From: Pseudomonadota bacterium | GTDB taxonomy: Bacteria > Pseudomonadota > Alphaproteobacteria > Rhizobiales > Beijerinckiaceae | Length of the DNA: 26,828 bases | Assembly: GCA_028876585.1 (NCBI GenBank) | Contig: JAGWRL010000108.1 | Coordinates: 1-26,828, forward strand | Direction of reading: 5' to 3' | Translations under genes and position numbers: made by a program | Part shown: one piece after another, positions 8,565-16,383 of the stretch | Position numbering within the stretch: the first letter of the stretch is position 1 | Layout: every line of letters begins with the position of its first letter | Notes under the pieces: model-generated | Told to the model about the DNA's origin: nothing | Database searches by the model: none | The model's input: the letters and a program-made list of their open reading frames with translations, nothing else

Positions 8565-9967
8565 AACCCGATCCGCGTGCGGATGGTCTGGCCGGCGCGC
8601 GAGATGACGAGGTCCCACGCGCGGGCGGCGCGCGCGGTGGCGGCGACGAGATCGCGGGTGGCGTGAATCTCGACGCCGTTGACGCTCAGCACGACGTCGC
8701 CCTTCTGAAAGCCGAACTCGGCGGCCGGCGAATTCGGCTCGACGTCGGCGACGACGACGCCCTCGCTCGCGCCCAGCGCATCGGCGTCGAGCGACAGCGC
8801 GTCGAGCACCGCCGGCGACAGGTTCATCACCTGCGCGCCCTGGAACGGCGAGCGGGTGGACAGGCGCACGGCGTCGCGCGGCACGGTTTCGGGCGCCGGC
8901 TCCAGCTTCAGCGGCAGGACGAGGCTCTTGCCGGCGCGCAGCACGCTGAGCGAGGCGACGCCGCCGAGCGGCTTGACGCCGATGCGGAAATCGACGCCGG
9001 CGGCGTCGTCGACCGACTGCCCGTCGACCGCCGTGATCACGTCGCCGCGCTTCAACCCCGCCTGCGCCGCCGCCGCGCCGCGCTCGACGCTGGCGACCAT
9101 GGCGCCGACCGGCCGGTCGAGCCCGAGCGATTCGGCGATGTCGCGGGTGACGTTCTGCAATTTGGCGCCCAGGAACGGGCGCTTGACCACCGTGCCGCCC
9201 GATTTCGCGGTCGCGATCACGCTTTTCACCATATTGACGGGAATGGCGAAGCCGATGCCCATGCTGCCGCCCGAGCGCGAGTAGATCGCCGAATTGACGC
9301 CGACCAGCCGGCCCCAGGTGTCGACCAGCGCGCCGCCGGAATTGCCGGGATTGATCGCAGCGTCGGTCTGGATGAAGAAGCCGTAGTCGCTGACGCCGAC
9401 CTGCGTGCGCGCCAGCGCCGAGACGATGCCCTGCGTCACGCTCTGGCCGACGCCGAACGGATTGCCGATGGCGATGACGAAATCGCCGACCTCGATGGCG
9501 TCGGAATCGCCCAGTTCCAGCGCCGGCAGCTTTTCAGCGCCGACGATCTTCAGCACCGCCAGATCGGTGCGCGGATCGCGCAGCACGATCTCGGCCGGAT
9601 ATTCGCGGTGGTCGGAAAGCGCGACCTTCACCTCCGTCATGCCCTCGATCACGTGGTGGTTGGTCACCACCAGCCCGGCCGAATCGACGATGACGCCGGA
9701 GCCGAGCGATTGCGCGACGCGGCTCTTGCGCCCCTCGGGCTGGGCGCCGAAGAAATGGCGGAAGAAGGGATCGTCGAACATCGGGTTGCGCGGCATCGTC
9801 TCGACGCGCGAGGCGTAGACGTTGACCACCGAGGGCCGCGCCTTGGCGACGACCGGCGCGAAGGAGAGATGCAGCTCGGCGGCGCTGGTGGGGACCTGAC
9901 GCTCCTCAGCCAGCGCCGGCGCGGCGGCGAAAGCGAGGGCCAGAAGGGCGAAGCGCAGACGAGCCAA
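8561..9967 (-). CDS. Periplasmic serine endoprotease, DegP/HtrA (Do) family
   Basis: The 468-residue protein has a signal peptide (1-20, cleaved after ALA), a trypsin-like domain and two PDZ domains, as in DegP/DegQ quality-control proteases. The catalytic triad is visible: H105 in VTNHHVIEG, D135 in PRTDLAVLK and S210 in NPGNSGGAL. The first PDZ follows about residue 245 (FLGAKLQNV) and the second about 390 (GVVVADVEPNSPAAEFGFQKGDVV). A short LA loop with FFRHFFG precedes the protease core. The start is taken as TTG at 9967: GGAGGAGGAA lies 6 nt upstream and the signal peptide begins at once, whereas the longer frame to 10096 would bury the signal peptide behind a charged tail. A promoter with TATAGG lies just upstream. 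Family very secure. Confidence 0.93.
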   Translation of the reverse strand: MARLRFALLALAFAAAPALAEERQVPTSAAELHLSFAPVVAKARPSVVNVYASRVETMPRNPMFDDPFFRHFFGAQPEGRKSRVAQSLGSGVIVDSAGLVVTNHHVIEGMTEVKVALSDHREYPAEIVLRDPRTDLAVLKIVGAEKLPALELGDSDAIEVGDFVIAIGNPFGVGQSVTQGIVSALARTQVGVSDYGFFIQTDAAINPGNSGGALVDTWGRLVGVNSAIYSRSGGSMGIGFAIPVNMVKSVIATAKSGGTVVKRPFLGAKLQNVTRDIAESLGLDRPVGAMVASVERGAAAAQAGLKRGDVITAVDGQSVDDAAGVDFRIGVKPLGGVASLSVLRAGKSLVLPLKLEPAPETVPRDAVRLSTRSPFQGAQVMNLSPAVLDALSLDADALGASEGVVVADVEPNSPAAEFGFQKGDVVLSVNGVEIHATRDLVAATARAARAWDLVISRAGQTIRTRIGF

Positions 9968-9973
9968 GCGGGG

Positions 9974-9983
9974 TTCCTCCTCC
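9974..9983 (-). promoter_or_regulatory. Strong ribosome binding site deciding the TTG start of the HtrA gene
   Basis: The minus strand reads GGAGGAGGAA, 6 nt before TTG at 9967-9965. No ATG or GTG lies at a proper distance in frame, and the encoded signal peptide starts exactly here. Confidence 0.7.
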
Positions 9984-9997
9984 GAGTGTGAAACGCC

Positions 9998-10027
9998 CCT
10001 ATAGGCCGGGCCGGGCCGGCTCGCCAA
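9998..10027 (-). promoter_or_regulatory. Candidate sigma-70 promoter of the HtrA gene
   Basis: The minus strand has TTGGCG (10027-10022), an 18-nt spacer and TATAGG (10003-9998), just upstream of the ribosome site. No RpoE-type GAACTT/TC pattern was seen. Confidence 0.5.
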
Positions 10028-10114
10028 GGCGCGCATAACCGGCGCCGACGCCGATTTAATGTTGGCGCCCCTTGCGCGCGGGCGCGGATGCGACAATCTT
10101 CCCCCCGCAGGCTC

Positions 10115-10146
10115 TTGCGCGCCGATGCGCGCCGGGCGGCTTATCG
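10115..10146 (+). promoter_or_regulatory. Weak candidate promoter of the DUF2852 gene
   Basis: TTGCGC (10115-10120) begins a 15-bp stretch identical to that of the META-gene promoter at 3211-3225. The -10 is poor: CTTATC after 19 nt. Offered only because of the shared -35 neighbourhood. Confidence 0.25.
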
Positions 10147-10157
10147 GGAGGCTCTAG

Positions 10158-10634
10158 ATGAGCAACACGCAAGGCGCATACGACAACGCGAGTTCCCCGT
10201 GGACGCGCGGATGCGCGGGCAGCCGCTGGACGCCGGTGGAGCTGATCGCCATGGTGCTCGGCTTCATGGTGTTCTGGCCGATCGGGCTGGCGATCCTCGG
10301 TTTCAAATATTGGCAGCGCAAGACCGGCGGGGCTGACCTCCAGACCGTCGCGACCGGCGCTTTCCGCAACGCCCGCTCGGCGATGGGCGGCTTCCAAACC
10401 GCCGCGCCGCGCAACTGGGGCCAGCAGAACTGGGCGCGCGGCTTCACCGCCTCGACCGGCAACGCGGCCTTCGACGAATGGAAGAGCGCCGAGCTTGCCC
10501 GCCTCGAAGCCGAGCGCCGCCGCCTCGAAGACGCCCATCGCGAATTCGCCGATTGGCTCGACAACGTCCGCAAAGCCAAGGACCGCGAGGAGTTCGAGCG
10601 GTTCATGAGCGAGCGGCGCGGCAAGGGGGCCTAA
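10158..10634 (+). CDS. DUF2852 membrane protein
   Basis: The 158-residue product resembles the alphaproteobacterial DUF2852 family of unknown function. One hydrophobic segment (about 27-47, ELIAMVLGFMVFWPIGLAIL) is followed by FKYWQRK, then a glycine/glutamine/asparagine-rich linker (about 70-105) and a charged helical tail (about 108-152, KSAELARLEAERRRLEDAHREF) likely to form a coiled coil. The C-terminal EEFERFMSERR is typical of the family. GGGAGG precedes the ATG. A clear terminator follows, so it is transcribed alone. It sits between the divergent HtrA gene and the cytochrome bd operon; both involve the cell envelope, but a link is only a guess. Confidence 0.8.
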   Translation: MSNTQGAYDNASSPWTRGCAGSRWTPVELIAMVLGFMVFWPIGLAILGFKYWQRKTGGADLQTVATGAFRNARSAMGGFQTAAPRNWGQQNWARGFTASTGNAAFDEWKSAELARLEAERRRLEDAHREFADWLDNVRKAKDREEFERFMSERRGKGA

Positions 10635-10665
10635 ACTCCCCGCGCCCGTCGCGCGGCGTAGTCCG

Positions 10666-10709
10666 AAAGCCCCGTCCGGCCGCAAAGGCTTGGCGGGGCT
10701 TTTCTTTTT
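10666..10709 (+). terminator. Rho-independent terminator after the DUF2852 gene
   Basis: AAAGCCCCG (10666-10674) and CGGGGCTTT (10694-10702) form a perfect 9-bp stem with a 19-nt loop, followed by a T-rich tract (TTTTCTTTTT). It separates the DUF2852 gene from the cytochrome bd operon. Confidence 0.8.
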
Positions 10710-10830
10710 GTAGCCCGGGGCGATCCGTCAGGCCGCCGCCGCGCGGTGGGAACGCCATAGCTCAGCGGCGCAGCGCGCGGTCAGCCCTTGGCCGGCCGCG
10801 GCGGCCGCATCGATGGATGCGAGAAAGCCC

Positions 10831-12264
10831 ATGTTTTCCGAGCTGAACGCCCTCGTTCTGGCGCGGGCGCAATTCGCCTTCACCATTGCGTTCCACATCG
10901 TGTTTCCCGCCTTCTCGATCGGGCTGGCGAGCTATCTCGCGGTGCTGGAGGCGTTGTGGCTGTGGACGGGGCGAGCCGTGTTCATGGACCTGTTTCGCTA
11001 CTGGCTGAAGATATTCGCCGTCGCCTTCGGCATGGGCGTCGTCTCCGGGCTGGTGATGTCCTATCAGTTCGGCACGAATTGGTCGGTTTACGCCGACAAG
11101 ACCGGGCCGGTGCTCGGGCCGATGATGGCCTATGAGGTGATGTCGGCCTTTTTCCTCGAAGCCGGCTTTCTCGGCGTCATGCTGTACGGCATGAACAAGG
11201 TCGGGCCGCGTCTGCATTTTCTCGCGTCGCTGATGGTGGCGGCGGGGACGTTCTTCTCCGCCTTCTGGATTCTCGCGGTCAGCAGTTGGATGCAGACGCC
11301 GGCGGGCTACGGCGTCAACCCGCAAGGCCAGTTCGTGCCGCTCGACTGGTGGGCGGTGATCTTCAATCCCTCGTTTCCCTATCGCCTCGTGCATATGGTG
11401 CTGGCCGCCTATCTCACCACCGCGCTCGTGGTCGGCGCCGTCGCCGCCTTTCACCTGCTCGCCGCCCGCCGCGCGCGCGCCGAAAGCGGCGAGGGCGCGC
11501 GCGTCATGTTCTCGATGGCGATGTGGATGGCCGCCCTCGTCGCGCCGGCGCAGATCGTCGCCGGCGACGCGCACGGGCTCAACACGCTCGAATATCAGCC
11601 GATGAAGGTCGCCGCGATGGAGGGCGATTACCACACGCAGAAGGGCGGCGCGCCGCTGATCCTGTTCGGCCTGCCCGATCAGGCGAACGCCGTCGTGCGC
11701 GGCGCGGTCGAGATCCCGCATCTGTCGTCGTTGATCCTCACCCATAGCTGGGACGGCGAAGTGAAGGGGCTCGATGCGATCCCGCGCGCGGATTGGCCGA
11801 GCGTGCCGATCCTGTTCTTCACCTTCCGCATCATGATCGGGCTCGGCTTCCTGATGGCGGCGCTCGGCTTGGCGAGCCTGGCGGCGCGCTGGCGCGGCGG
11901 GCTTTACGGCTGGCCGTGGCTGCATCGGTTCGCGCTGGCGATGGGGCCGGCGGGCTTCGTCGCGCTGCTGTGCGGCTGGATCACCACCGAGGTCGGGCGC
12001 CAGCCCTACACGGTCTATGGCCTGCTGCGCACCGCCGATTCGGTGTCGCCGCTGGCCGCGCCCGCCGTCGCCGCCTCGCTCACCGCCTTCGTCGTGGTCT
12101 ATTTCATCGTCTACGCGGCGGGGATCGGCTATCTGTTGCGCCTGATGGCGCGCCCGCCGGCGCCGCATGAACCGGGGCTCGACGAGGGGGCGCCGATGCG
12201 CGCCGCCGGCATCACCCCGGCGCAGGCCGTCCATCCCGATCGCCCCTTGCACCCGGCGGAGTGA
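10831..12264 (+). CDS. cydA: Cytochrome bd-type (cyanide-insensitive type) quinol oxidase subunit I
   Basis: The 477-residue membrane protein is subunit I of the bd oxidase, which oxidises quinol and reduces O2 to water without proton pumping and often at low oxygen. Haem ligands are visible: H22 (FHIVFPAF), H188 (YRLVHMVL), M335 (FRIMIGLGF), and the acidic pair E102 and E110 in YEVMSAFFLEAGFLG. The periplasmic Q loop between H188 and M335 is short, which marks the CioA branch rather than E. coli CydA. The conserved GRQPW reads GRQPY (389-393), a common CioA-type change. The start at 10831 follows a weak GAGAAAG; another ATG lies six codons upstream. cydB starts 4 bp downstream. No cydDC genes are in the window. 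No Fnr box was seen upstream. Confidence 0.93.
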   Translation: MFSELNALVLARAQFAFTIAFHIVFPAFSIGLASYLAVLEALWLWTGRAVFMDLFRYWLKIFAVAFGMGVVSGLVMSYQFGTNWSVYADKTGPVLGPMMAYEVMSAFFLEAGFLGVMLYGMNKVGPRLHFLASLMVAAGTFFSAFWILAVSSWMQTPAGYGVNPQGQFVPLDWWAVIFNPSFPYRLVHMVLAAYLTTALVVGAVAAFHLLAARRARAESGEGARVMFSMAMWMAALVAPAQIVAGDAHGLNTLEYQPMKVAAMEGDYHTQKGGAPLILFGLPDQANAVVRGAVEIPHLSSLILTHSWDGEVKGLDAIPRADWPSVPILFFTFRIMIGLGFLMAALGLASLAARWRGGLYGWPWLHRFALAMGPAGFVALLCGWITTEVGRQPYTVYGLLRTADSVSPLAAPAVAASLTAFVVVYFIVYAAGIGYLLRLMARPPAPHEPGLDEGAPMRAAGITPAQAVHPDRPLHPAE

Positions 12265-12268
12265 AGCC

Positions 12269-13273
12269 ATGGCGACCTTCGATCTCACCGTCGTCTGGGC
12301 CGGCGTCATCGCCTTCGCGGTGTTCGCCTATGTCGTGATGGACGGGTTCGATCTCGGCGTCGGCGTGCTGTTTCCCTTCCTGCCGGTCGGGCGCGAGCGC
12401 GACATGGCGATGAACTCGATCGCGCCGGTGTGGGACGGCAACGAGACCTGGCTGGTGCTCGGCGGCGGCGGCCTGTTCGCCGCCTTCCCGCTCGCCTATG
12501 CCGTCATCATGCCGGCGGTCTATGCGCCGATCATCGCGATGCTGCTGGGGCTGGTGTTCCGCGGCGTCGCGTTCGAGTTCCGCTGGCGCGAGCCGCGCCA
12601 TCGCGCGGCTTGGGACGTCGCCTTCACCATCGGCTCGGCGGTGGCGGCGCTGGCGCAGGGGATCACGCTCGGCGCGCTGCTGCAGGGCGTCAAGGTCGAG
12701 GGGCGCGCCTATGCCGGCGGCTGGTGGGACTGGCTGACGCCGTTCAGCCTATTGACCGGGGTCAGCCTGCTGATCGGCTATGGCGCGCTCGGCGCGACCT
12801 GGCTGGTGATGCGCGCGCAGGGCGAATTGCAGGCGCGCGCCCGCCGCTATGCGCTGCCGCTGGGCGGCGCGCTGGTCGTCTGCCTGGCGCTCGTCAGCCT
12901 CGCGACGCCGTTTCTGGAGGCGCGCTACTACGAGCGCTGGTTCGCCTGGCCGAACGTGCTGGTCAGCGCGCAGGTCCCGCTTCTGGTCGTCATCGTCAGC
13001 GCGCTGTTCTTCCTGGCGCTGCGTCGCGGCGCCGAGCGCGCGCCGTTCCTGCTGGCGCTGGCGCTGTTTCTGCTGGCTTTCATCGGGCTGGGGATCAGCA
13101 TCTATCCCGACATCGTGCCCGACCGGATTTCGATCTGGCAGGCGGCGGCGCCGCCGTCGAGCCAGGCGTTCATGCTGGTCGGCGCCTCGGTCCTCGTGCC
13201 GATCATTCTGATTTACACTGGCTACGCCTATTGGGTGTTTCGCGGCAAGGTCGGCGACGAGGGCTACCATTGA
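12269..13273 (+). CDS. cydB: Cytochrome bd-type quinol oxidase subunit II
   Basis: The 334-residue subunit II pairs with CydA to stabilise the haem-containing oxidase in the inner membrane. About eight to nine hydrophobic helices are evident. The family motifs VMDGFDLGVGVLFPF (23-37) and WDGNETWLVLGGGGLFAAFP (54-73) are intact, as is the C-terminal IYTGYAYWVFRGKV. The ATG at 12269 lies 4 bp after the cydA stop; the longer open frame upstream runs through the cydA C-terminus and is not used. The stop TGA overlaps the TTG start of a 38-codon gene, so the three genes are translationally coupled. Confidence 0.94.
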   Translation: MATFDLTVVWAGVIAFAVFAYVVMDGFDLGVGVLFPFLPVGRERDMAMNSIAPVWDGNETWLVLGGGGLFAAFPLAYAVIMPAVYAPIIAMLLGLVFRGVAFEFRWREPRHRAAWDVAFTIGSAVAALAQGITLGALLQGVKVEGRAYAGGWWDWLTPFSLLTGVSLLIGYGALGATWLVMRAQGELQARARRYALPLGGALVVCLALVSLATPFLEARYYERWFAWPNVLVSAQVPLLVVIVSALFFLALRRGAERAPFLLALALFLLAFIGLGISIYPDIVPDRISIWQAAAPPSSQAFMLVGASVLVPIILIYTGYAYWVFRGKVGDEGYH

Positions 13274-13386
13274 CGCGCCCCGCGCCGCTGTGGCGCCGGC
13301 TGGTGTGGTTTGCCGCGATCTGGGCGGCGAGCGTGCTGGCGCTGGGGATCGTCGCGGCCGCGCTGCGCTGGGCGCTCAAGGGCTGA
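13270..13386 (+). CDS. Small bd-oxidase subunit, DUF2474-like (CydX analogue)
   Basis: This 38-residue frame starts with TTG at 13270, which overlaps the cydB stop as TTGA. The product is WRRLVWFAAIWAASVLALG plus a short tail: a positive N-terminus, one transmembrane helix (about 11-31) and a C-terminal LRWALKG. Small DUF2474 proteins with the pattern WxRRLxWFxxIWxxSV are known from operons of cyanide-insensitive bd oxidases, and CydX of similar size is needed for stable E. coli bd oxidase. The position, composition and coupling support it as a real gene that standard gene callers may miss. The start codon is inferred from the overlap. Confidence 0.75.
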   Translation: MTRPAPLWRRLVWFAAIWAASVLALGIVAAALRWALKG

Positions 13387-13536
13387 CGCCGGCTTGCCAT
13401 CCTGCGAAATTTCCGCTAACGCCCGCGCCATTCCACAGGCGGAGCTTTGCGGACCCTGCTCCAAGGGCCCGCTCCGGTGGTCGGTCCCCGCGACCGGCGA
13501 CATGCTCCGCCGAGGCCAAACCGGAAAGGGTACGCA
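13387..13536 (+). promoter_or_regulatory. Leader/promoter region of rpsB
   Basis: These 150 bp separate the bd oxidase operon from rpsB. The 3' part holds a small stem GGTCG/CGACC near 13480-13496 and the ribosome site GGAAAGGG. S2 autoregulates its mRNA in E. coli; whether this leader does so is not visible. No terminator for the cyd operon was recognised here. Confidence 0.3.
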
Positions 13537-14556
13537 GTGTCTCTGCCTGATTTCTCCATGCGCCAACTTCTCGAAGCCGGCGCGCATTTCGGCCACCAGT
13601 CGCATCGCTGGAACCCGAAAATGGGCCCCTACATCTACGGCGCCCGCAATTCCATCCACATCATCGATCTGGCGCAGACCGTGCCGCTGCTGCATCAGGC
13701 GCTCAAGGTCGTGTCCGACAGCGTCGCCAAGGGCGGCCGCGTGCTGTTCGTCGGCACCAAGCGTCAGGCGGCCGACGAAGTGGCCGAGGCGGCCAAGCGT
13801 TGCGCCCAGTATTTCGTCAACTCGCGCTGGCTCGGCGGCACGTTGACCAACTGGAAGACGATTTCCGGCTCGATCTCCCGGCTGCGCAAGCTCGACGAGA
13901 TGCTGGCCGAAGGCGCCAAGGGCCTCACCAAGAAAGAGCGCCTGATGCTGACGCGCGAGAAGGACAAGCTCGAAAAGGCGCTCGGCGGCATCAAGGACAT
14001 GGGCGGCGTGCCCGACCTGGTGTTCGTGATCGACACCAACAAGGAGGCGCTGGCGATCAAGGAGGCCAACCGCCTCAAGATCCCGGTGATCGCCATTCTC
14101 GACACCAATTCCGATCCCGACGGCGTCGCCCATCCGATTCCCGCCAACGACGACGCCAGCCGCGCCATCCAGCTCTATTGCGATCTGGTCGCCAAGGCGG
14201 TGATCGACGGCATTTCGCGCAGCCAGGGCATCGCCGGCCATGACGTCGGCGCCTCCGAGGAGCCGACCGCCGAGGCGCTGCCGGAGACGGAAGCCGTCGC
14301 CGCGCATGAGGAGCACGCCGATCATTTCGAACTGCTCGCCGCCCCGCGCGGCGCGCCCGACGATCTCGCCAAGCTGACCGGCGTCGGCCCGCAGATCGTC
14401 AAGAAGCTCAACGAGCACGGCGTGTTCCACTATTGGCAGCTCGCCGCCATGACCGACGAAGAGGCGCAGAAGCTCGACACCGATCTGCGCTTCAACGGCC
14501 GCATCACCCGCGACAAGTGGTCCGATCAGGCCAAGATGCTGATCGCGGCCGAGTAA
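13537..14556 (+). CDS. rpsB: 30S ribosomal protein S2 with C-terminal helix-hairpin-helix-like extension
   Basis: The first ~240 residues are canonical S2: [28 protein letters not shown], the [14 protein letters not shown] block, [12 protein letters not shown], and the [19 protein letters not shown] and [28 protein letters not shown] signatures. After an acidic linker (about 243-268) comes an extra domain of about 65 residues: [31 protein letters not shown]. Its GVGPxxxxxL pattern is that of helix-hairpin-helix motifs. The start is GTG at 13537, with GGAAAGGG upstream; this gives the usual alphaproteobacterial N-terminus. The 339-residue length is near that of other rhizobial S2 proteins. It heads the rpsB-tsf-pyrH cluster, with a terminator-like hairpin before tsf. 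Confidence 0.96.
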   Translation: MSLPDFSMRQLLEAGAHFGHQSHRWNPKMGPYIYGARNSIHIIDLAQTVPLLHQALKVVSDSVAKGGRVLFVGTKRQAADEVAEAAKRCAQYFVNSRWLGGTLTNWKTISGSISRLRKLDEMLAEGAKGLTKKERLMLTREKDKLEKALGGIKDMGGVPDLVFVIDTNKEALAIKEANRLKIPVIAILDTNSDPDGVAHPIPANDDASRAIQLYCDLVAKAVIDGISRSQGIAGHDVGASEEPTAEALPETEAVAAHEEHADHFELLAAPRGAPDDLAKLTGVGPQIVKKLNEHGVFHYWQLAAMTDEEAQKLDTDLRFNGRITRDKWSDQAKMLIAAE

Positions 14557-14615
14557 AACGGCTTGATTCGGCGGGGCGCCGCCTCGCCGCTCGATTGACA
14601 GGCGCATCGCGCCGC

Positions 14616-14645
14616 CCTCTCCCGCCCGCCGCGGGGGAGGTTTTT
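14616..14645 (+). terminator. Terminator-like attenuator between rpsB and tsf
   Basis: CCTCTCCCGC (14616-14625), a 5-nt loop and GCGGGGGAGG (14631-14640) form a 10-bp stem with one T-G pair, followed by T5. Transcripts of rpsB would end here in part, with the remainder reading into tsf; a similar arrangement is known in E. coli. Confidence 0.7.
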
Positions 14646-14671
14646 CCGTTCACTGGCTTGAGGAGCCCGAG

Positions 14672-15565
14672 ATGGCCGAGATCACCGCCGCTTTGGTGAA
14701 AGACCTGCGCGAAAAAACCGGCGCCGGCATGATGGATTGCAAGAACGCGCTGACCGAGACCAAGGGCGACATCGAGGCCGCGATCGACTGGCTGCGCAAG
14801 AAGGGCCTCGCCAAGGCGGCCAAGAAGAGCGGCCGCGTCGCCGCCGAGGGCCTCGTCGGCGTCGCCGTGCAGGCGAACCTCGGCGTCGTCGTCGAGTTGA
14901 ACTCGGAGACCGATTTCGTCGCCCGCAACGACGATTTCCAGTCGCTGCTGCGCGGCGTGCTGGCGGTGGCGCTCGACCATGCGCCCGACGTCACGGTGGA
15001 GAAGATCAGCGGCGGCCATTTCCCCGGCGGCGGCACGGTCACCGACGCCATCGCCAACGCCATCGCCACCATCGGCGAGAACATGACCCTTCGCCGCGCC
15101 GCCGGCCTGCACGTCCATGCGGGCGCGATCGGCCATTACGTGCACGGCCAGATCGCCGACGGCCTCGGCCGCATCGGCGTGCTGGTGGCCCTGGAATCGA
15201 CCGGCGACGGCGCCGCTCTGACCGCGCTCGGCCGCCAGATCGCGATGCATATCGCCGCCGCCAGCCCGGCCGCGCTCGATGCCGCCGGTCTCGACCCCGC
15301 CACCGTCGAACGCGAAAAGCGGGTGCTGGCGGAGAAGAACGCCGGCAAGCCCGAGCACGTGCTGGCCAAGATCGTCGAATCCGGCCTCAAGACCTATTAC
15401 AAGGAAGTCTGCCTGGTGGATCAGGCCTATGTGATCGACCCCTCGAAGTCGGTCGCCCAGGCGGTGAAGGAGGCGGAGAAAACGGTCGGGGCGCCGATCG
15501 CGCTCAAAGGTTTTGTCCGTTATCAACTCGGCGACGGCATAGAAAAGCCCGCCGAAGAGGCTTAA
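14672..15565 (+). CDS. tsf: Elongation factor Ts
   Basis: The 297-residue protein is the nucleotide exchange factor for EF-Tu. The N-terminal UBA-like domain reads [21 protein letters not shown] (7-27), and the EF-Tu contacting motif is TDFVARND (80-87). The two core subdomains and the C-terminal [16 protein letters not shown] module are present, and the length is as usual for alphaproteobacteria. The ATG at 14672 has TTGAGGAG 7 nt upstream. It lies between rpsB and pyrH in the standard order. No unusual features. Confidence 0.97.
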   Translation: MAEITAALVKDLREKTGAGMMDCKNALTETKGDIEAAIDWLRKKGLAKAAKKSGRVAAEGLVGVAVQANLGVVVELNSETDFVARNDDFQSLLRGVLAVALDHAPDVTVEKISGGHFPGGGTVTDAIANAIATIGENMTLRRAAGLHVHAGAIGHYVHGQIADGLGRIGVLVALESTGDGAALTALGRQIAMHIAAASPAALDAAGLDPATVEREKRVLAEKNAGKPEHVLAKIVESGLKTYYKEVCLVDQAYVIDPSKSVAQAVKEAEKTVGAPIALKGFVRYQLGDGIEKPAEEA

Positions 15566-15579
15566 ACGGCGCGACAACC

Positions 15580-15603
15580 TCGGGCGGCTCTAGGGCCGCC
15601 CGA
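15580..15603 (+). other. Hairpin between tsf and pyrH
   Basis: TCGGGCGGC (15580-15588) and GCCGCCCGA (15595-15603) form a perfect 9-bp stem with a 6-nt loop. Only TT follows, so it is more likely an mRNA-processing or stability element than a terminator. Confidence 0.55.
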
Positions 15604-15623
15604 TTCGCATCCGGAGCCTTTTC

Positions 15624-16340
15624 ATGACCGAGCCGCTGTTCAAACGCGTCGTGGTGAAGCTGTCGGGCGAAGCGTTGATGGGGCCGGACACGCACGGCCT
15701 GCACGCGCCGACATTGCGCCGCTTCGCGCAGGACCTGAAGGCTGCCGCCGCGCTCGGCGTGCAGGTGGCGGTGGTGATCGGCGGCGGTAACTTCTTTCGC
15801 GGCCTGCAAGGGGCCGATAAGGGCATCGAACGGGCGCGGGCCGACTCGATCGGCATGCTCGCCACGGTGATGAACGCGCTCGCCATGGAAGGCGCGCTGG
15901 AGGAGATCGGCCAGCCGGCGCGGGTGCTCTCCGCCGTCGCCATGCCCTCGCAATGCCAGCCCTATTCGCGCCAGGCCGCGCTCGCCCATCTCGTCAAGAA
16001 CCGGGTGATCCTGCTGGCCGGGGGCACCGGCAACCCGTTCTTCACCACCGACACCGGCGCGGCCTTGCGCGCGGCGGAACTCTCCTGCGGCGCGGTGATG
16101 AAGGCGACCAACGTCGACGGCGTCTACACCGCCGACCCGAAGAAAAACCCCGAGGCCCGCCGCTACGAACGCCTGACCCACGACGAGGCGATCCAGAAAA
16201 ACCTGCAAGTGATGGACACGGCGGCGTTCGCGCTGACGCGCGACAACGGGATTCCGATCGTGGTGTTCTCGGTGCACGAGGAAGGCGCGATCGAGGCGGC
16301 GCTGCTCGGGCGGGGGCGGGCGACGTATGTGATGCCGTGA
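15624..16340 (+). CDS. pyrH: Uridylate kinase (UMP kinase)
   Basis: The 238-residue protein phosphorylates UMP to UDP in pyrimidine nucleotide synthesis. It belongs to the amino acid kinase fold, seen in RVVVKLSGEALMG (8-20), VVIGGGNFFRG (50-60), the MLATVMNALAMEGAL helix and the acceptor-site segment LAGGTGNPFFTTDTGAALRAAE (132-153) with TNVDGVYTADP (163-173). The ATG has CCGGAG 8 nt upstream. In Rhizobiales the next gene is usually frr (ribosome recycling factor); here it is absent and a toxin-antitoxin pair follows. Identification secure. Confidence 0.96.
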   Translation: MTEPLFKRVVVKLSGEALMGPDTHGLHAPTLRRFAQDLKAAAALGVQVAVVIGGGNFFRGLQGADKGIERARADSIGMLATVMNALAMEGALEEIGQPARVLSAVAMPSQCQPYSRQAALAHLVKNRVILLAGGTGNPFFTTDTGAALRAAELSCGAVMKATNVDGVYTADPKKNPEARRYERLTHDEAIQKNLQVMDTAAFALTRDNGIPIVVFSVHEEGAIEAALLGRGRATYVMP

Positions 16341-16347
16341 TCTTGTA

Positions 16348-16376
16348 TTGACGATGTAGATACGCGGCCCCATATT
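16348..16376 (+). promoter_or_regulatory. Promoter of the toxin-antitoxin pair, probably giving a leaderless mRNA
   Basis: TTGACG (16348-16353), a 17-nt spacer and CATATT (16371-16376) place the transcription start at about 16383-16384, which is the antitoxin ATG itself. No ribosome site precedes that ATG. The short inverted repeat GTAT/ATAC (16345-16348 and 16360-16363) overlaps the -35 and could be part of an operator for the RHH antitoxin. Confidence 0.5.
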
Positions 16377-16383
16377 GGCGCCC

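Noticed and set aside
7688..9991. A 767-codon plus-strand frame across the GT61 and HtrA genes
   Set aside because: Composition is low-complexity Arg/Ala/Asp, with no domain, and it overlaps two genes with clear motifs on opposite strands.
10752..10800. tRNA-like D-arm text (TAGCTCAGCGG) before cydA
   Set aside because: No T-arm, anticodon arm or acceptor stem could be placed around it.
10710..10830. Fnr/Anr box controlling the bd oxidase
   Set aside because: No TTGAT-N4-ATCAA-like site was found in the upstream region.
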